Below, piece after piece: positions 52,801-64,000 of a DNA stretch of 64,000 bases. Numbering within the stretch: position 1 is the first letter of the stretch; the number at the start of each line of letters is the position of its first letter. The notes beneath the pieces are model-generated. The model was not told the origin of the DNA. It saw nothing but the letters and a program-made list of their open reading frames with translations, and made no database searches. The DNA comes from Allacma fusca (Eukaryota > Arthropoda > Collembola > Symphypleona > Sminthuridae): assembly GCA_947179485.1 (NCBI GenBank), contig OX359247.1, positions 13,182,588-13,246,587 of the forward strand. The letters run 5' to 3'. A program made the translations under genes and the position numbers.

Positions 52801-55074
52801 GAGGAGGAAGTGAAATTAAAGGTCTCAGTAAGGGAAAAAAGTAAAAGTAATTTTCTAAGGAGGCAGCCCGAGCGGAAGATGTGGAACCACGGAGGAAGTC
52901 AGTGGAGAACAAAAACCTGGGAGAAATTTTCTTCAATGTAACAAATACTCGTTATGTCTTCCCCCGGACTCCACTCCATGTATCTATGTACATTGCCTTT
53001 GGAGTAAAAGAGAGAGGACTCATATCATCAAAGTATCACTCGTTAGCATCTTTAGTAATAAGATGAAGGTATGGTGGAACATGGAGAGAATGAGAAGAGA
53101 GAGAGAGAGGAGAGAGTGTGAGAGAATGAAGAAAAACTTTGTAATTCGAAAAAGCCCGTTAATTTTCACACGCCGGAATTCCAGATAAAGCTCCAGTTGA
53201 CAGCTTACATTCATAATGACTCGTGCATTTTCCTCCTCCTCAAAAAATATCACATTAAAACGGAGGACGTCAAGGAGGAAAAAAAAGTATATACACATTG
53301 GGAAGGGGGGACGAGGACGGGAGGAAAGACTGGAGACAAAATCACAATGCTGAAAATTAAAATGAATACTATGTGATAGATTCGGGTCTCCTCTCGTACT
53401 ACTGCCTCGTCACTCATTAACATCACCCTTCCTTCTCACTACTTTTCCCTCACTGTTCCTTCATTCTGCCCATGTCACCCCTTTTGTGTGTAGTTTCACT
53501 CGTGAGACAACACAGCCTATGTTCAGGCCCTATAGACTGATACCCCAAGTAGGAATGAATAGGACCGACCGTGGAAGGAAAACAAGGGACCCAATTCATC
53601 CCGTAACTTCCCCGTAGTGTTTTTAAAACTCCCATAAAAATATTACAAATTTTCTAAATTTAATCAAATTAGAAAACAAAAACAAAAACAGTCTCAACAA
53701 ATATTAGCCAAAATATGATTTCCTCAAGGTTTTGTAATTTATTGAAATGAATTCTTATAAATAAATAAATTGTATTTGATTTGACTGTGCAGATAATTCA
53801 TCCCAGTTTTGGATATGAAGGGACGATAATATGTCAATACCTCTCTTTGGAAGCTATCCAGTAACTTCCTGCACACTATGTAATTGCTCCGTTACACGTA
53901 ATTATCTACAACATATCAAAAGCATTCTAATGTGGGATGTTCGAGAGCTGCATTTGGTATCGGGGCACTGGCTGGTATAGTGGGACCTCGGGAGTGTAGA
54001 CAATCCGGGAAGAGTAAATTGGAAAAATTGGTGGAGAGGGAAGCTCAAGAACAACTAGGAATGACGAGGGATTTGATTTGACTGGAAAGTGTAGGAAACT
54101 TCTATGTGGGATCCTATCTGATGAACCACATCTGTTACCCATCTATAGAATCTAGGATTGGATCTTGCGTGCAATTACGCTCGTTTTTCTCTCTTCCACC
54201 CAATCCCAACCTTGTCTACTGCTAAACCACAAGCACCCAACCCATCATTTCAGTCTAAAATCACTCACTCATCCATCAATACCATCAAACACCGTCCTTT
54301 CTCATGAGCAGCACACAACCCCCGGCTTTCCTTCCCCATCCTGCCAACAGCCTTCCTCCCGTCCAGCTTTCCCTTCATTAAATAATTATCCCCGACACTA
54401 AAAAACTATTGATGGGTATACTTAACCCGACATCCCAAATTGAGCAAGATACATAATTACATACATACTACTGTTCATCAATAGCAAACAAAAGTGTACA
54501 ACAAAATAATTAGAATCTAACACAAATTCAAACCTACACGTTTTTATCCTCAAATAATAATACTTATTTACTCCAGTAATAATAATAATTATTGAATGTT
54601 TGACAACAAAATAAAATTGCTCCTCAATGGTACTAATAATTAGAGCCAGCAGTAGTAATTATCTTTATGGAGAATCTAGGCCACTCAATAGCTACACTCA
54701 CAATCAGAGGTTCTACAGTAGTAGTAACTTCAAGAGCACCCTTGTGTGTTAGGGTTATAGTTTTCCTTCCGACCATATTATATAGCCCCTCACGGTTCCT
54801 TATGCTTATTTACATGTGAATGGAACCTGGCCGAAACCCTGACATCCTCAATTGTGATTTAAAACAAGGCCGCTACCTGCTCTACGTAGATTTCTCATCC
54901 GCTGGACTGGCTCATTTACAATGTGGTCATCAAAGAGAAAAGATTACAGCTTATCTATAGATACAGATAATTTATTTTGAGGATCCGCTCCTGGGGCATG
55001 CTGTGACTACTGTAAATTCTTTGCCTGTGTCTTTAATGCATAATTGCTACGCTTGGATGTAAAGGGATGAGTAA

Positions 55075-55096
55075 TGTGTGTGTGTGTGTGTGTGTG
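55075..55096. repeat. (TG)11 microsatellite in presumed homothorax 3' UTR
   Basis: 22 bases of perfect TG, ~330 bases past the homothorax stop on the minus strand. On the transcript it would read as a (CA)n tract. Confidence 0.8.
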
Positions 55097-55428
55097 GATA
55101 CTATTTACATATGTAAGTGTTGCTGGATTTCTTACGGAACCATTCCTGCTGGGTATGAGGAGTAGTGGGGTCACCTGAGTAGTAGTAATTACCAAAAGGT
55201 AGGGGTAACGGCCATTGTAACTCGGAATGGTACAATTAATTTGAGAAACACAGTTATTATTAGTAGTGCTTATGAAGTAGGGCTTCATTGTTGCTTAGGA
55301 GTTAGCCAGGGAGATAGGATTGTAATTTAATGCCAAAATGAGTGTAGTTAGAATACTGTATGGAGGTGGAGAGTGACCAAGTGGGAAAAGAGATGGACCT
55401 TAATGGATAGATATTTACCTGGGATGTT

Positions 55429-55589
55429 TTAGAGGTGATGGCCATAATACTGGGGCGGGTAGTGGTACGCCTCATTGTGGAAAGCGGAGTCGCCCGGGGG
55501 TCTGTGGATCATTTGCTGACCGTCCATCATGTAGCCCATCGAGCCGTCCGGACTGTATGCCCCACCTGGAGCACCATGAGGAGGGAACA
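55429..55589 (-). CDS. hth: homothorax, terminal coding exon
   Basis: The exon begins after GTTTTCCAG (acceptor ends at 55590) with TG and ends at TAA (55431-55429). It contributes 53 residues including the split Val codon. The protein tail VFPPHGAPGGAYSPDGSMGY, then MMDGQQMIHRPPGD and YHYPPQYYGHHL, is the C-terminal signature of arthropod Homothorax/Meis proteins. It completes the phase-1 codon left open by the homeodomain exon at 63488 (G plus TG gives Val). Homothorax is a TALE homeodomain transcription factor that binds DNA with Extradenticle and brings it into the nucleus. This segment follows the homeodomain and is rich in P, G, Y, M and H. A strong donor-like CAG/GTAAAT lies 10 bases past the stop. 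Confidence 0.93.
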
Positions 55590-57650
55590 CTGGAAAACGC
55601 AAGCACAAACAGAAACACATGAAATCAATTCATTATTTCACCTATCCTAAATCCCTCCGTCCTTCCCTACCCTCATCGCCCGATGTAACAACTCACTATC
55701 ACGGAAACTCCCAACCAACCACACAATTGCTCCATCAACTTTTTCCCTGTCAGAGCCAATAACTGGGCGGATTTATCTTCCGCAAAGAATACGCTGAAGT
55801 TACAGTTTCAATTTTAAATATCTATGTATGTACGGACATGTACTGAGTTGGACACAATTTTCTATAAAACTGGGCCTTCTAAAAATCAGACCTAATTGCT
55901 TATTCGGGGTAGGCTTCGAGGGGGGACTGGAATGATTACTGGAAGGTCTACAAGTAAAATCAACCACATATGTATAGATACATATGTATGTAGAGATGTG
56001 TGTGTAAGGAAGAAATCATGTACTACAGTAACCAGAGAAAATCCTTGTGGATATTCAGGGAGAGAAGAAAAGTCAAAAGGAACATGCAAATCTTGAGGAG
56101 AAACCACTCCTCAGTCGCTTCCCTGTTGGAAAGCCATAAATTTTGTTACTGTTCGAGAGCACGAAGGTTCAAGAAATATCCTTGAATGCACACACAAGGA
56201 TAAGAATAGGTGTACGGAGCTGAAGAGGTGTTAGGAGAGCCATTACACTGACCGGGGAAATCTATGTATTTTCTCTCAACTTGGGAAATTCTCCTATGTG
56301 GTAGTAACATATAGTATTATACTCCACAATTTCATATGGGGGCTTGTCAAGCTCTCTCTCTCTCACTACAGTTTTCTCTCCTCGTTCTTGGTACACAGAA
56401 TGGATTTTGCAAATGGGAAAAAGTACAAGTGAAAAAATCCCGACCCATCCTATCCCATTGTCAGATACAGGATTGTACGTTGGTGATACATGGCTCCTTA
56501 GGGTTCCATACCCGTACCCTCCCGAAACACACCTCTAACATTTTCCTGCTCCTTGCATTTATCTAACATTTCATCCCAAACTGTTTTCCACATCAGCTAT
56601 CTCTTCCACGAAACTTCACTCCCAAGCTCTCCGAAACAAAACTACAATACCAAAAGTTCTTTTCAAAAATACCACTCGAACTAGAAGTAGAGTATAAAAA
56701 AAAACCTAGCTATAATTTAGGCTCTTACAATTTCAAATTAGAATTTGAGAAAAAAATGTGAAGTCATTATCTACTAGTAACTAATCTAGAATCTTCTTAA
56801 ATGTTTAAAATCAAAACCCACCCGTTTAAAGCTAATACTTCCTGTGTGACTGAGAGAGTAAGAAAATTTGAAATCCTCCCACATGACACTCACATGGTGA
56901 CTTCCACGTTCCAAACAAATGGAGGAGAAACGATGATGTGAGTCAAGGTGACAGTGGCAGGGGGGAAGGAGCGGACTGGTGAGAATGATCAGATATTACT
57001 GTACAGTATTAAGGGAAAGAGAAATATATGCAATCCAGCACAATACAGCGTCACACTCCCACCTTGTCCTCCAAAGCCCCAGACGGGAAGAAGCCAGTGA
57101 GATGGAGAGGACTGGGAAAGCAGGGAAAAGGGAAGGAAAGGAATGGAAATGACTAATGGAGAATGGGAAAGAAGTGAGAGGGGGTATCATAATGAGGCAA
57201 TTAGCACTCGGAAAGCATCATATGACCAACTAATGGAATGAAATGGTCTACGAGAACGAGTATTGGGTATCGTCCTACCATTTCCCACTTTTATACACTG
57301 CTCACTGCTCCCGCTCCATTCCTCAGGCTTTTTATATATATCTATAGGAATATCAGTGAGGAGTGAGCTTTGGGTGGAGAGTAGTTGCCCAGCGTACTAC
57401 AGGAGTAGTAGTAGTAGTCGGAGTAGCATGGTATTACTCCCCATGTGTATATGACGAGTAACTATGATGGGGAAGCGGATCTAAGGGATTTCCCGGGAGA
57501 TCGAGTCAGATGAGGAGGACACGGATGGAAGAAAGTGGTGGAAAGGAGGAAGGAACGAAACCAAGCTCTACTTCAGGAATTGATATGTATGTATCTCTCC
57601 TATGTGCTCCTATTTTTTCTCAAGAACATGAGCAAGGCAGAAAGTAGAGG

Positions 57651-57678
57651 AAGAGAGAGAGAGAGAGAGAGAGAGAGA
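57651..57678. repeat. (GA)n microsatellite in homothorax intron
   Basis: About 28 bases of GA, continuing as AGGAGAGAGAAG. Confidence 0.85.
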
Positions 57679-57749
57679 AGGAGAGAGAAGAGTGAGGGAA
57701 AAAGCAGGAAAGAATAGTTGGGTTTGGCTGTTTTCAAGCCCACTATTAC

Positions 57750-57934
57750 TATGGAGAAAGTATCCCGAGTCATCGACTGAGTCGAGTAACTCATTTGGCG
57801 GGCTATAATGCAGCCGTGCGTATGCTGGCTGTGTGTGCACTTGAATGGAGGGGCCATTGGGAAAGGCTATCAAGGAATGACAGGATCCTGTGATTGATGA
57901 GACTTCAGCCTTTTCTAGAATTTGGTGCACTTCA
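57750..57934 (-). other. candidate exon C, unassigned, inside homothorax intron
   Basis: On the minus strand this part of a longer open frame (to 57610) reads EVHQILEKAEVSSITGSCHS, then LIAFPNGPSIQVHTQPAYAR and LHYSPPNELLDSVDDSGYFL. It is a balanced composition unlike the Y/I/C-rich chance frames elsewhere. A TTATCAG acceptor sits at 57935-57941 and a weak GTAATA donor at 57749. Downstream the frame turns into Ser/Leu repeats from the TC tract. I recognise no family. It could be an alternative homothorax exon, a nested gene, a transposon relic or chance. Confidence 0.25.
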
Positions 57935-58248
57935 CTGATAACATGCGAATATAAGCCTTGAATCACCCGACAAAAAGAAATCAACCCGCTCACTCTACGC
58001 CTTCTCTCTCCTTCGCTGTTTTCCCTTTTATGTATACACTTTTACAAGCGCAGCATCAGCAACGCACTTTACCTCCAACCTTTTATTATATTAGCATTAT
58101 ATACTTAACATTTTTTTTACTCAGACTCCGATCTCCTTTCCACTTGAATTTCTAAAAAAAAAAAAACCTTGCATGACATCTTTTAAAAAATCCCTCCTTC
58201 AAACCCAAACACTGTTCACTTAAATCCTCTTCTCTTTTCTAAAATTCT

Positions 58249-58255
58249 GTCTCTC

Positions 58256-58291
<36 letters not shown>
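58249..58291. repeat. (TC)n microsatellite in homothorax intron
   Basis: 43 bases of TC with a single TG interruption, preceded by a pyrimidine-rich run. Confidence 0.9.
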
Positions 58292-58296
<5 letters not shown>

Positions 58297-58727
58297 TAGC
58301 TCCTGAAGGAAAATCATATAAATAGGGCTTTCCGCCACTCCAAGCACGTAAAATATGGAAGGTTCTTGGGGAAATCTTTAAAAAGGTGAAATTAAGTAGG
58401 TGAAAGCAATTTCCGCTGGGAAATGCTATTCATTAGTACAAAGAGTAATAGTTATGGTATGGGTGTGAGAGGAAACAAACAACATTTACTAGGTCCAATT
58501 GAATGCATTGATTGCATTCGGCATTCCCACTGTCTCTCTCTCTCCTTCCTAGAACGGAGTCTCCTGACTGAATGGATTGCTGCAGCTGATGCTTTTCTCT
58601 CCTTCCTTATTTCCTCCCTCCCTCTCATCTCCTCCATGACTACTTAACACTTCTCATTGCCTCATGCATGTAATCCATTCCCATCGATTTGTTTACTACT
58701 TCATCCCGATTTACCCACTCTGCTTAC

Positions 58728-58930
58728 TCGCCGGGGTCAAAATTATAGCTCCAACTGAGAGGTTCCCATGCTGGTATATTGTCCTCCTTAGATTCTATGC
58801 CTCTGGCCTTCCCTGCTAACTCACTCAGGGTTGCTTGTACCTTAACAAATTGCAACTCTTCGGGATATTTGACAAATCCCTTTGACCCACGTTCTTCAAC
58901 CTCTTGTAACAATTGTGTCGCCTTGTATAT
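58728..58930 (-). other. candidate exon B, unassigned, inside homothorax intron
   Basis: This minus-strand open stretch is charged and helix-like: QLLQEVEERGSKGFVKYPEE, LQFVKVQATLSELAGKARGI, ESKEDNIPAWEPLSWSYNF. It ends at a GA/GTAAGC donor (58728/58727). Joined to exon C at 57934 the frame continues (GA plus T gives Asp). The left boundary lacks a good pyrimidine-rich acceptor, which weakens the case. No family is recognised. Confidence 0.25.
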
Positions 58931-60521
58931 CTACTTCTTCCTTTCAAATCAGAATTGCTTTTGTTGTATCTAAACTATTTAAATAGGTCGACTAAAGCTC
59001 TTTGAGTTTAAATTATTGAAAGAACATCGTTGAATTTCTAGACATTAAATCGTTTGTACAAATAATTACAATTTCCATGTTGAACTAACCAGTGGGACAC
59101 TTTCAGAAGGTAAACTTCAATTTCAAGTGTAACCAAGATGCACGCCAGTACATAGTAATTAATTATATCTGTCTAAAACAGAAATGCATGGTCAGTAGAA
59201 ATCATTTTTTTCCTCACGACATAAAAACAAAAGATGAGGAGAGGGACAAAAACTTTCGTCCACAGAACTATACTAATTAATGCTCAGACGGAGCAGAAGA
59301 GGCTTTTATGCATAACATGTCGTAAAGGAGTATCCCTCGAAAATAGCAATCAAAACTGAAGTAACTTGACAAGTGAATATATTGTCAAACCAGGGGGAAA
59401 ATACGACTTCTCCAATAAACCAGTTATTTGAATCTTGAATCGCTGACCACTCACAGTTAGAAAAAAAACTCCGAAACTTAAACTTCCCTCGTTGTCAGTT
59501 GCCCAATTCGTGCAATTCCGATTACCAGACCTAATCCCATTGTTGAATTTAGGATTGTGGCCATGAAGCGAGAGTGTTATCATCGGGTGTTCTATGGTAA
59601 AAAATCCTTTCCTTCCCCAACGGATTCTCTCTCAAAAAAGGAACCCAAATCAAGGCACTTTCATGTCGATCTTGTTTAAGATACTTGTTGGGGAGGAGGG
59701 AAAGATTAAAAAGACAAGACTCTTCACTTTAGAACCGACTCCCTTCAAGTGACTGCTGGAACACATTAGCCTTATCTCTCCATTAGCTCTGAATGCTACT
59801 TGTCCCACAAGTTTGATCTAATTAAAAGGCGAGCCATTCTCCCAGAGATGTACAAATTAGGACAAAATCTAGGAGTTGAATAATATATGGGACGGTGCTC
59901 TACTGATTAGAATTTGACATATGTCACGGAACGGATCCTGGGAAAAAAGGCCAGTCCAGAGTCATCAATATAAATAATACGAAAACTTGTTAATGCAACT
60001 TGAGCAAAGGCCATATGTTAAGGTTTAGAGTGGAGCTTCTCTCTCCGCTATGGGAACTCAAACAGGATTGGTTTTCTGCTAGCCGTGAGATGGCTTGAAG
60101 GGTTGTACACTCCAGAGAATTCCTTTCGCACATGACAATGTTGTAGGAATTTATTAACTCAACGGAGGACCTTCAATGTTGTTGAGTTGGGAACAGGAAA
60201 AGGAATACAATTTGACAAACCAATGGTTTCAGGAAGGGTAAAATTGGTTAGGAAAAATTGGCTCGGTATGTACTACGTACTATAGGTTCCTGGGTGGAAA
60301 TTAATTGCAGCGTTGGAAAAAGTTCTGATAGGTTTGAGGCCTGGAAGTTGGAAGTGAAAATATATTTTGGAGGGAATCTCATATAAACTTGAAGCGGGCA
60401 AGTGTCTCGAGTCAATTTAAGGGAGTCATTCCTGCTTGCTTAACTTTCCTCAAGTCAAGTTGGAGCGAGAGTGGGAGACAGATATATGTAGTAGGGCAAG
60501 ATTATTGAGAGGCAGGAGTTG

Positions 60522-60567
60522 GAGAGAGAGAGAGAGAGAAGCCGAGAGGAGAGAGAGAGAGAGAGAA
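60522..60567. repeat. two (GA)n tracts in homothorax intron
   Basis: GA tracts at 60522-60539 and 60549-60567, separated by GCCGAGAG. Confidence 0.85.
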
Positions 60568-61180
60568 AGAGCAGTGGCTTGAACACTCTAGGAAGATTGG
60601 AGGACAATGTGAAGGAGAGAGAAAATATGATGGCACCAGATGTACTTAATAGCAGCGAGGGCACATTGTCACTTCACAAATTATTACTAACTACCGTCCG
60701 TTCCCGCCTAATACTGCCTCCACACCGAGTTTTCTTCCATGTGACACATTAATCAGTCCTGAAAACACACACACACACACACACTCTCATACAAGCCAGC
60801 GTACACAAACGTACGTACTTTCCCCTGAACCCTGTCCTTCTCCTATCCAACCCTCCAGTATAATAATAATAACTATATATCCTCCAGTACCCAATCTATT
60901 TCTCCTTAGCACCAACCTTACACACATACATACATACATTCCCAATGTGAATTTCATACGTAGACAACAACAAGTTGAAAATGAAGATGCAATCATAATG
61001 TATGATCTTTCTCTCTCATTCTCTTCCTCCTTGACTGCTTGTATCCAACAAGGGGAAAATATATAAAAAACAAGTGAGTCTCTATATGAGAAAATAAATA
61101 TTCAAAAGTTCTCATCTCGGAAATTTAAATTTCAAAAGAGTCACCTCCTCTCATCATTTATTTTTTCCTTACCCTCACAA

Positions 61181-61223
61181 ACACACACACACACACACAC
61201 ACATACACATACACATACACACA
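61181..61223. repeat. (AC)n/(ACAT)n compound microsatellite
   Basis: About 23 bases of AC followed by ACAT/ACAC units. Confidence 0.85.
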
Positions 61224-61851
61224 AATATAGATACACAAACGCATATGGAACCTCAGCCTTGGAGAGTGCATTGACTAGTATAAAGGGCTGCAGTTCTCAG
61301 CCACTACCATCACCAGTGTCAGGCGACTATATAAAGACATAACTCTACCCTGTATATATACCCCTGTTGTAAATATTTAATTAAATTGTCAAAGCAATTT
61401 GTTTCCAAGTCATAGTGTTACCTTGCGTACCATAAAAAACTCATACACATTTATACAAATTTGTACTCCTTATACGCCACAAGATGTCTACGTACGGGTG
61501 TGTGTGTGAGTGTCAGTGCGAGCGTGAGCCAGGGCCCAAAAGGGTTTCAACAAAAACCTATAAACGTTCTGTACTGGATGACACGATACGGTATAAAAAA
61601 ACAATGCAAAACCCGAAGGAATGGCCTATGATACATAAACTTGTGCGGAGTTTTCTCCCAACATAAAAAAAAACGAAAGTGAGTTACAATATACAGTTGA
61701 CTTGAGGTATCCGGAGAAAATAAATGTACGAGAACATGTTTATGACTCTGATGAAAGGAGTCGCGGGTTAAATTGAGTAGGCCTCCACATGTAGCTATGT
61801 AAATGATTGCACTGCGGACGAGGAGGAAAAAACAGAGATGAGGGAAGGAGG

Positions 61852-61875
61852 GAGAGAGAGAGAGAGAGAGAGAGA
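61852..61875. repeat. (GA)12 microsatellite in homothorax intron
   Basis: 24 bases of perfect GA. Confidence 0.85.
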
Positions 61876-62238
61876 AAGATAGGTGTTACAGTGGGGAAAA
61901 AGTCTGGGAAAAGTAGATTAGGAGAGGCAAGTCATTTCAGGGCTCATGATGGCCCATTCTTCTTGACGGCAATGACTCGCATGAGAGACCCAAATGCCAT
62001 CGAGGTCGGCACAAATGCGTAATCGAGTGATTTTCAGCTACATTTCGCATTGCAACTTGCATACATCTCCGATTAAGTCCCACCCATCCTCTCGTCTCCT
62101 TGTATTAACCTTCCGACTACTACCACCACCACCACCACTATATAACAGGAGGGACCCAGGACCTATACATACAAGTCAGTTTACATAACCGTCTGTCTTT
62201 CTCCCAGTCCCTCACTCTGGATATCTCCGTTCCTTGTA

Positions 62239-62267
62239 TGTGTGTGTGAGTGTGTGTGTGTGTGTGT
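62239..62267. repeat. (TG)n microsatellite in homothorax intron
   Basis: 29 bases of TG with one GA interruption. Confidence 0.8.
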
Positions 62268-63487
62268 ACACACAATATAATATGCACTACAGCTCAAAAG
62301 TTCTCCCCGTAACCTGCACCTAGGAAAATGTACCCTCGCCTTCATTTCTCACTCCATACGACCCTGATAACACATTCAAACTGATCTACATGAATACTTG
62401 AGACGAGAATGTATGCGTCGACGAGAACAATGACGATACGACAATGACAATAGCCAAAGCCTTCCTTCCTCCTCCATAACACATATAAAAACATACTCCC
62501 AGTACCTACACAAACTCAAACACAAAACACATCCAGGCATCCCCGTATACTATTACAAGAGCTCAGACAAAAAACTACTCATGAACAATACTAAAACCCG
62601 GAACCCACAAGTTGGAGCGTTCTCCATGGATGTACTCCCCTCTCCATGTGAAAGAGTCACGGAGCGAGTGACTCCAAAAGAGCTCCTTGGTTCCCCTCAA
62701 AACAAACAAGATCCCATAGAATAACTACTTTACGACTATGACATTCCACTATAACTCCTATTTCTCCCCTCAACTCAACAACTAAATTCCTCCCTGGAAT
62801 ACAATCCCTCCAATTCCATACATATCTACAGATACATACATGACACTTTTACATCCCAGCGTCAATGTCCACAGGACAATGAGTCTAATAGCCAAACTAT
62901 TGAACTAACGGCAGAGACACTCTCGTACAAGAGTAACAATATAGAGGCTATGTATAGCTTACTACTCCAGTGTTTTCCCCTCAGTCAAAAATGTAGAGAA
63001 TTTTTTTTTGTATTTATTTAATGCTCGGTTAAAACAAACCAAATTAAAAAATTGAAACGCTGGATTATACGGAGGTCTCGTTAAAATTGGCCCCATAATA
63101 GGAGCCGGATCAGACTGGGAGTGTAATCCCTTAAGAAAATAAGGCGACAAATCCGTGGAGTCAAATTGTTGGAGACGGACGGGTTAGATATACAATCTAG
63201 CTGGAGCTATGGACAGAGATAAGGAAAATGAACGAGCTGGTGGCAAGAGTCCACCCGCCAGAATAGATTTGCGGACTCAGCTGTTATTGTTCGGTATTGG
63301 AGGAGCCATGGCAAAAGGAGTGAGTGGAGAGGATTTCAGCGGAGAAAGGAAGAGTGAGGAGGACAAGGGAGAAGCGGAAAGGATGACGGATGGGTTATGG
63401 GAGCGATAGGCCAACAGAGAATCATGTCAGTTCATAAAATAAGCCGATAAAAGACCGACAGTGAAAGATGATAGAAATGCAACTCAC

Positions 63488-63555
63488 CACTTGCTCCTGC
63501 CCGATTTGACTGATCAATCAACGGTTGAACAATTCTTCGTCTCGCATTGATAAAC
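63488..63555 (-). CDS. hth: homothorax, homeodomain recognition-helix exon
   Basis: This 68-base exon lies between TTGTTCACAG (acceptor) and GTGAGT (donor). It opens with the last base of a split Trp codon and encodes FINARRRIVQPLIDQSNRAG plus AS, leaving one base for the next exon. With the preceding Trp it gives the WFINARRR core of a TALE homeodomain recognition helix, including Ile50, Asn51 and Arg53. RRRIVQP-x-IDQSNRA is specific to Meis/Homothorax. Position 60 is Leu (TTG), where family members I know have Met (QPMIDQ). The rest of the homeodomain and the Meis domain lie beyond the right edge. Confidence 0.94.
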
Positions 63556-64000
63556 CTGTGAACAAACAACGAAACAAAATATAAAGTATCTCTTGCACAT
63601 ATGACTTAAGCTACTACAGGGAACTGAACCGAATCAATCAAATTATCAAATTTGGATTACGCCAGCAGACACATTAGTGTCAGGTCTATTAGTAGGTTTT
63701 AAATAAGGCCTTCAGTTTTTGTATAATTTCATATATATTTAAATACATACATACATATATAGAATGGGGCTTGTCCCTTACAAAACATTTTCATCTTTAT
63801 ACTTCCAATAGATGAGTACACATATCTACATATGTAAGTACGGAGGCATATAATTTTATTACCATGCATGAAGCATGTGTGACTACTTTTGTAATGTATT
63901 CACTTAAGTTCCCTATACATCCTTAATAATTCAGGTCAACAGTCAACAACATCAAGTCATGGGGAAGTGCAGGACTGGAAAGTACCAAAGATCCCGCCGC
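63556..64000 (-). other. homothorax intron, continues off right edge
   Basis: Sequence upstream of the homeodomain exon on the minus strand. No further exon is seen before the window ends. It contains a CATA-type run near 63740-63760. Confidence 0.7.

Larger units (their letters stand above)
42429..55428. other. 13 kb downstream of homothorax, no separate gene supported
   Basis: The part nearest 55428 must be the homothorax 3' UTR (minus strand), but its end was not located. The rest contains many simple repeats: GA/TC at 43206-43222, 45041-45075, 50671-50682, 52711-52724 and 53095-53116; ATT at 47146-47173; ATGT at 48602-48625; TTC at 49848-49871; TG at 55075-55096; and an A-rich run at 51966-51999. 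Open frames such as + 45215-45601 (128 aa) show no motif or splice context. Confidence 0.5.
55590..63487 (-). other. homothorax last intron (7.9 kb)
   Basis: The intron runs from donor GTGAGT at 63487 to acceptor TTTTCCAG at 55590. It is rich in GA/TC tracts (56352-56364, 57651-57678, 58249-58291, 58533-58545, 60522-60567, 61852-61875) and CA/TG tracts (60764-60784, 61181-61223, 62239-62267). It also holds two protein-like open stretches on the gene's strand (58728-58930 and 57750-57934), described separately, and a 20-bp inverted repeat with 9-bp arms at 55967-55986. Confidence 0.85.

Noticed and set aside
63209-63409. Plus-strand 66-codon frame next to the homothorax homeodomain exon
   Set aside because: It lies antisense in a homothorax intron in purine-rich (GA-like) sequence that favours E/K/G/R codons. 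No motif is seen.
1-64000. CRISPR arrays, operons, riboswitches, rRNA genes
   Set aside because: The window is eukaryotic with spliced genes. The regular repeats are microsatellites with no spacer-repeat pattern, and no rRNA-like stretch was seen.

Overview
This window is AT-rich eukaryotic DNA, most likely from an arthropod. Genes are split by GT-AG introns, UTRs are AT-rich, and simple repeats and (TATG)n-type repeats are common. The C-terminal exon of a Homothorax protein ends in the arthropod-style tail (MGYMMDGQ..., HRPPGD..., YHYPPQYYGHHL). A crustacean, perhaps a copepod, is a guess from overall texture and not something I can show.

Layout. (1) Positions 1-1.75 kb, minus strand: the 5' part of an LTR retrotransposon. 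It has a gag reading frame open to the window edge and a probable LTR/leader upstream. (2) 4.4-20.2 kb: a compact cluster of five housekeeping or structural genes. Two tandem, diverged ZC2HC1-type C2HC zinc-finger genes lie on + (4380-6096 and 9499-10141). A complete five-exon thymidylate kinase gene lies on - (10654-12122), tail-to-tail with the second zinc-finger gene. A complete seven-exon ALG12 mannosyltransferase gene lies on + (14492-17803), head-to-head with the kinase. A three-exon axonemal dynein light intermediate chain gene, DNALI1/p28, lies on - (18650-20204), tail-to-tail with ALG12. All splice phases in these gene models close correctly. (3) 20.2-55.4 kb: about 35 kb with no gene I can support. 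(4) 55.4-64 kb, minus strand: the 3' end of homothorax (Meis family), seen as a small homeodomain exon (63488-63555) and the terminal coding exon (55429-55589), separated by a 7.9-kb intron. The rest of the gene lies beyond the right edge.

The genes do not form one pathway. DTYMK makes dTDP, ALG12 adds a mannose to the N-glycan precursor in the ER, DNALI1 belongs to inner dynein arms, and the ZC2HC1 proteins have no settled function. The contrast between the dense 4-20 kb cluster and the 35-kb stretch downstream of homothorax looks like a boundary between a housekeeping block and the regulatory domain of a developmental gene. In line with that, long (GA)n/(TC)n tracts occur only from 33.3 kb rightward.

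I found no convincing new multi-gene system. The items most worth a second look are the ZC2HC1 tandem pair with different exon structures, the GA-tract zone over homothorax, two protein-like open stretches in phase with each other inside the homothorax intron, a splice-donor-like site ten bases past the homothorax stop, and several strong palindromes.
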